The position numbers and the translations under genes were made by a program. From Mya arenaria (lineage: Eukaryota > Mollusca > Bivalvia > Myida > Myidae), in assembly GCF_026914265.1 (NCBI RefSeq), contig NC_069134.1:9045758-9109757 (forward strand): 64,000 bases of DNA, in the 5' to 3' direction. Below, piece after piece: positions 62,536 to 64,000 of this stretch; the stretch's first letter is position 1, and the number at the start of each line of letters is the position of its first letter. A model generated the notes under the pieces. The model worked only from the letters and a program-made list of their open reading frames with translations. It ran no database searches and was not told the DNA's origin.

Positions 62536-64000
62536 ATGATTGGCTACTGCAGACTGATCGGGATCTTACTTCCATTGGTATATGGTTGTGTCTTTCCGGA
62601 CCATTTCCAAGGTCAGACATGGTATACAAACGTTAAAACGTCAACCAGAACAATGGTTTATTTTGTAGATGACATTATGGAATATAACGATGAAAATACT
62701 GAAGTCGGCTACGTTAGCAAAGTATATACGTACAAATGTGCGCAGAACATTGGTATTAAAAAATTCATTGTAGAACGTTATAAACAATTTACATGCATTT
62801 CACTGATTGCGAAAAGTTCGTCAGTTATGGAAGTATCAATGTCTCACCACGCGGATACACTAAACTCTTCATTGTGCGATTCGAATAACATTATAAAAAG
62901 CCCATGGTTATGGATTTCTTTGGAACTTATGAGAAAAGAGTTTTCCGTCTGTCCATTCTCGGGTGGATACAATATGAAGATTAAAGATAAAGGAGGTATT
63001 GATCACGCCTGCAATTTCATCGACCTCCCGATGCGCTTCGAGAGCGAGTGTTTGAGAGGGGAAGGAATGACGTTTGACTTACGGACAGAGCATTGCATAG
63101 GTGCTCTACCAATGCGTAAGACACAGAACGTAATGTGTGTGAGTCACTGGCGAGAAGATGGAGACGTGGTCACAGTTTTACGCGACACTGACACAGACAC
63201 CGTCTGGTGTCTTCGTATCCCCGCGAGGAATTCATTTACGGGAAAAACAATTATGCTTCTCTTCACTGATGTTGCCTGCAAAGTGGCTGCCGATGTCAAT
63301 TACTTTACTCTAGAATTACAGATGGTACCGCAAAATACACTCTGTACAGACGAGCACGCAAATTGCAACATACTTCCATGCACATCCCATTTCGAGTCTC
63401 AGTGCTTGCGAACATGCTCAATGTGTGACCCTAACACGTATCCGACAGCGTGTGATTTCCCAAAAAGGTTTAGAGGGAAATGGTTTCTTAACGATAATTT
63501 TGGTGTTTCTGATGTAAATATAACGACGTCTAAGATGCGTGTTGAAAGAATTGGAAATTTTAATTGTATATCTTTCCATGATTCACCACCTCGGAAATCT
63601 AAGCAATTCACAACGTTGTCATTCTTCAGCAACGGATGCAGGCCTCGATATACCTGCATCAGGTTCAAAACCCTGAACTCCAACGTGCTAGGTCTTGGTA
63701 TAAGTCAAAGTCGTGTGTGGCCTCTCCCAAATGGACATAGACAAGTTGGTGCGTCGGTGTGCGAGCTTAGTAATTTTAAAGAGGACCATGCACCGATAAG
63801 GGACACATTTAGAACGAACTCAGATATATTCAAGCCCATTGTCTCGTTGGTGAATAACATTAATTCAATGCAGTGTCCATTTCACAATAGTTTTGTGTTT
63901 AACGCAACTTTAAATAATGGGACAGTTTGCAATGGAGCATTTTTTAAACGTTGCAACGAGTCGTCTCATTTACTGTTTATCTTTCACAAATGCCCATACG
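62536..64000 (+). CDS. Secreted cysteine-rich protein with C-x-F-P repeats (5' part)
   Basis: The ATG at 62536 lies just after a strong acceptor (TTTTTTTCTTTTCAG). The frame stays open for 488 codons to the window edge, with no intron needed. A hydrophobic signal peptide of about 17 residues (LIGILLPLVYG) ends at the first Cys. The protein then shows alternating cysteine-rich modules. CVFPDHFQGQTWYT (start) and CDFPKRFRGKWFLND (about residue 310) share the pattern C-x-F-P-x-x-F-x-G-x-W. CPFSGGYNMKI and CPFHNSFVFNATL are a second repeating type. An SQC-RTCSMCD cluster lies between. This resembles the uncharacterised DUF7042-7045 type of secreted animal proteins (recalled from memory, not searched). 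Function unknown; extracellular location inferred from the signal peptide and the even spread of Cys. Confidence 0.8.
   Translation, partial: MIGYCRLIGILLPLVYGCVFPDHFQGQTWYTNVKTSTRTMVYFVDDIMEYNDENTEVGYVSKVYTYKCAQNIGIKKFIVERYKQFTCISLIAKSSSVMEVSMSHHADTLNSSLCDSNNIIKSPWLWISLELMRKEFSVCPFSGGYNMKIKDKGGIDHACNFIDLPMRFESECLRGEGMTFDLRTEHCIGALPMRKTQNVMCVSHWREDGDVVTVLRDTDTDTVWCLRIPARNSFTGKTIMLLFTDVACKVAADVNYFTLELQMVPQNTLCTDEHANCNILPCTSHFESQCLRTCSMCDPNTYPTACDFPKRFRGKWFLNDNFGVSDVNITTSKMRVERIGNFNCISFHDSPPRKSKQFTTLSFFSNGCRPRYTCIRFKTLNSNVLGLGISQSRVWPLPNGHRQVGASVCELSNFKEDHAPIRDTFRTNSDIFKPIVSLVNNINSMQCPFHNSFVFNATLNNGTVCNGAFFKRCNESSHLLFIFHKCPY

Noticed and set aside
63399-63683. 94-codon open frame on the minus strand
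   Set aside because: It is a shadow of the sense cysteine-rich gene, which is open across the whole region.

Overview
This is a eukaryotic window: AT-rich, full of introns and dispersed repeats. It fits a lophotrochozoan animal, most likely a bivalve mollusc. That assignment is inference from three things: the secreted CUB/LDLa/SRCR/trypsin/MAM mosaic gene, the CARD-rich gene with a TRIM-like tail, and dispersed repeats of a type common in bivalve genomes. I found no bacterial, organellar or viral gene.

Three host genes, all on the + strand, can be built from the sequence. (1) 2383-20749 is a secreted modular serine protease in 20 exons. The summed coding length is 6195 nt, 2064 residues plus stop, and all splice phases agree. 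Order: signal peptide, CUB, mucin-like, CUB, mucin-like, CUB, long mucin-like region with a 20-residue tandem repeat, CUB, LDLa, LDLa, SRCR, trypsin-like domain, MAM, MAM. The LDLa-SRCR-trypsin core is that of enteropeptidase and transmembrane serine proteases. (2) 46140-52928 is a 9-exon gene for a 938-residue protein: four CARD-like death-fold domains, a helical/coiled-coil segment, and about 425 residues that look like a beta-propeller. It is a good candidate for an undescribed innate-immune signalling architecture. (3) 62536 to the window edge is the 5' part (488 codons, open at the edge) of a secreted cysteine-rich protein with recurring C-x-F-P-x-x-F-x-G motifs.

The rest is mostly repeats. 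LINE remnants lie at 1-730 (minus), 3490-5470 (intron 1 of the protease) and 47930-49350 (an intron of the CARD gene). A 4.6 kb GAGACACACACCGA-type satellite fills 21960-26580, with a 140-bp (AC)n core. From 27.5 to 33.7 kb there are dispersed and tandem repeats, hairpins and a nested pair of non-autonomous DNA transposons. A 1258-bp tandem array of about 5.6 copies, each carrying a tRNA-like SINE, covers 33751-40759. A terminal-inverted-repeat element with an internal 130-bp tandem repeat lies at 42284-43748. Minisatellites of 55 bp (44976-45470), 36 bp (55477-55846) and 38 bp (56825-58560) follow.

The genes do not form an operon and nothing shows they work together. The protease and the third gene are secretory; the CARD gene is intracellular, since no signal peptide is visible.
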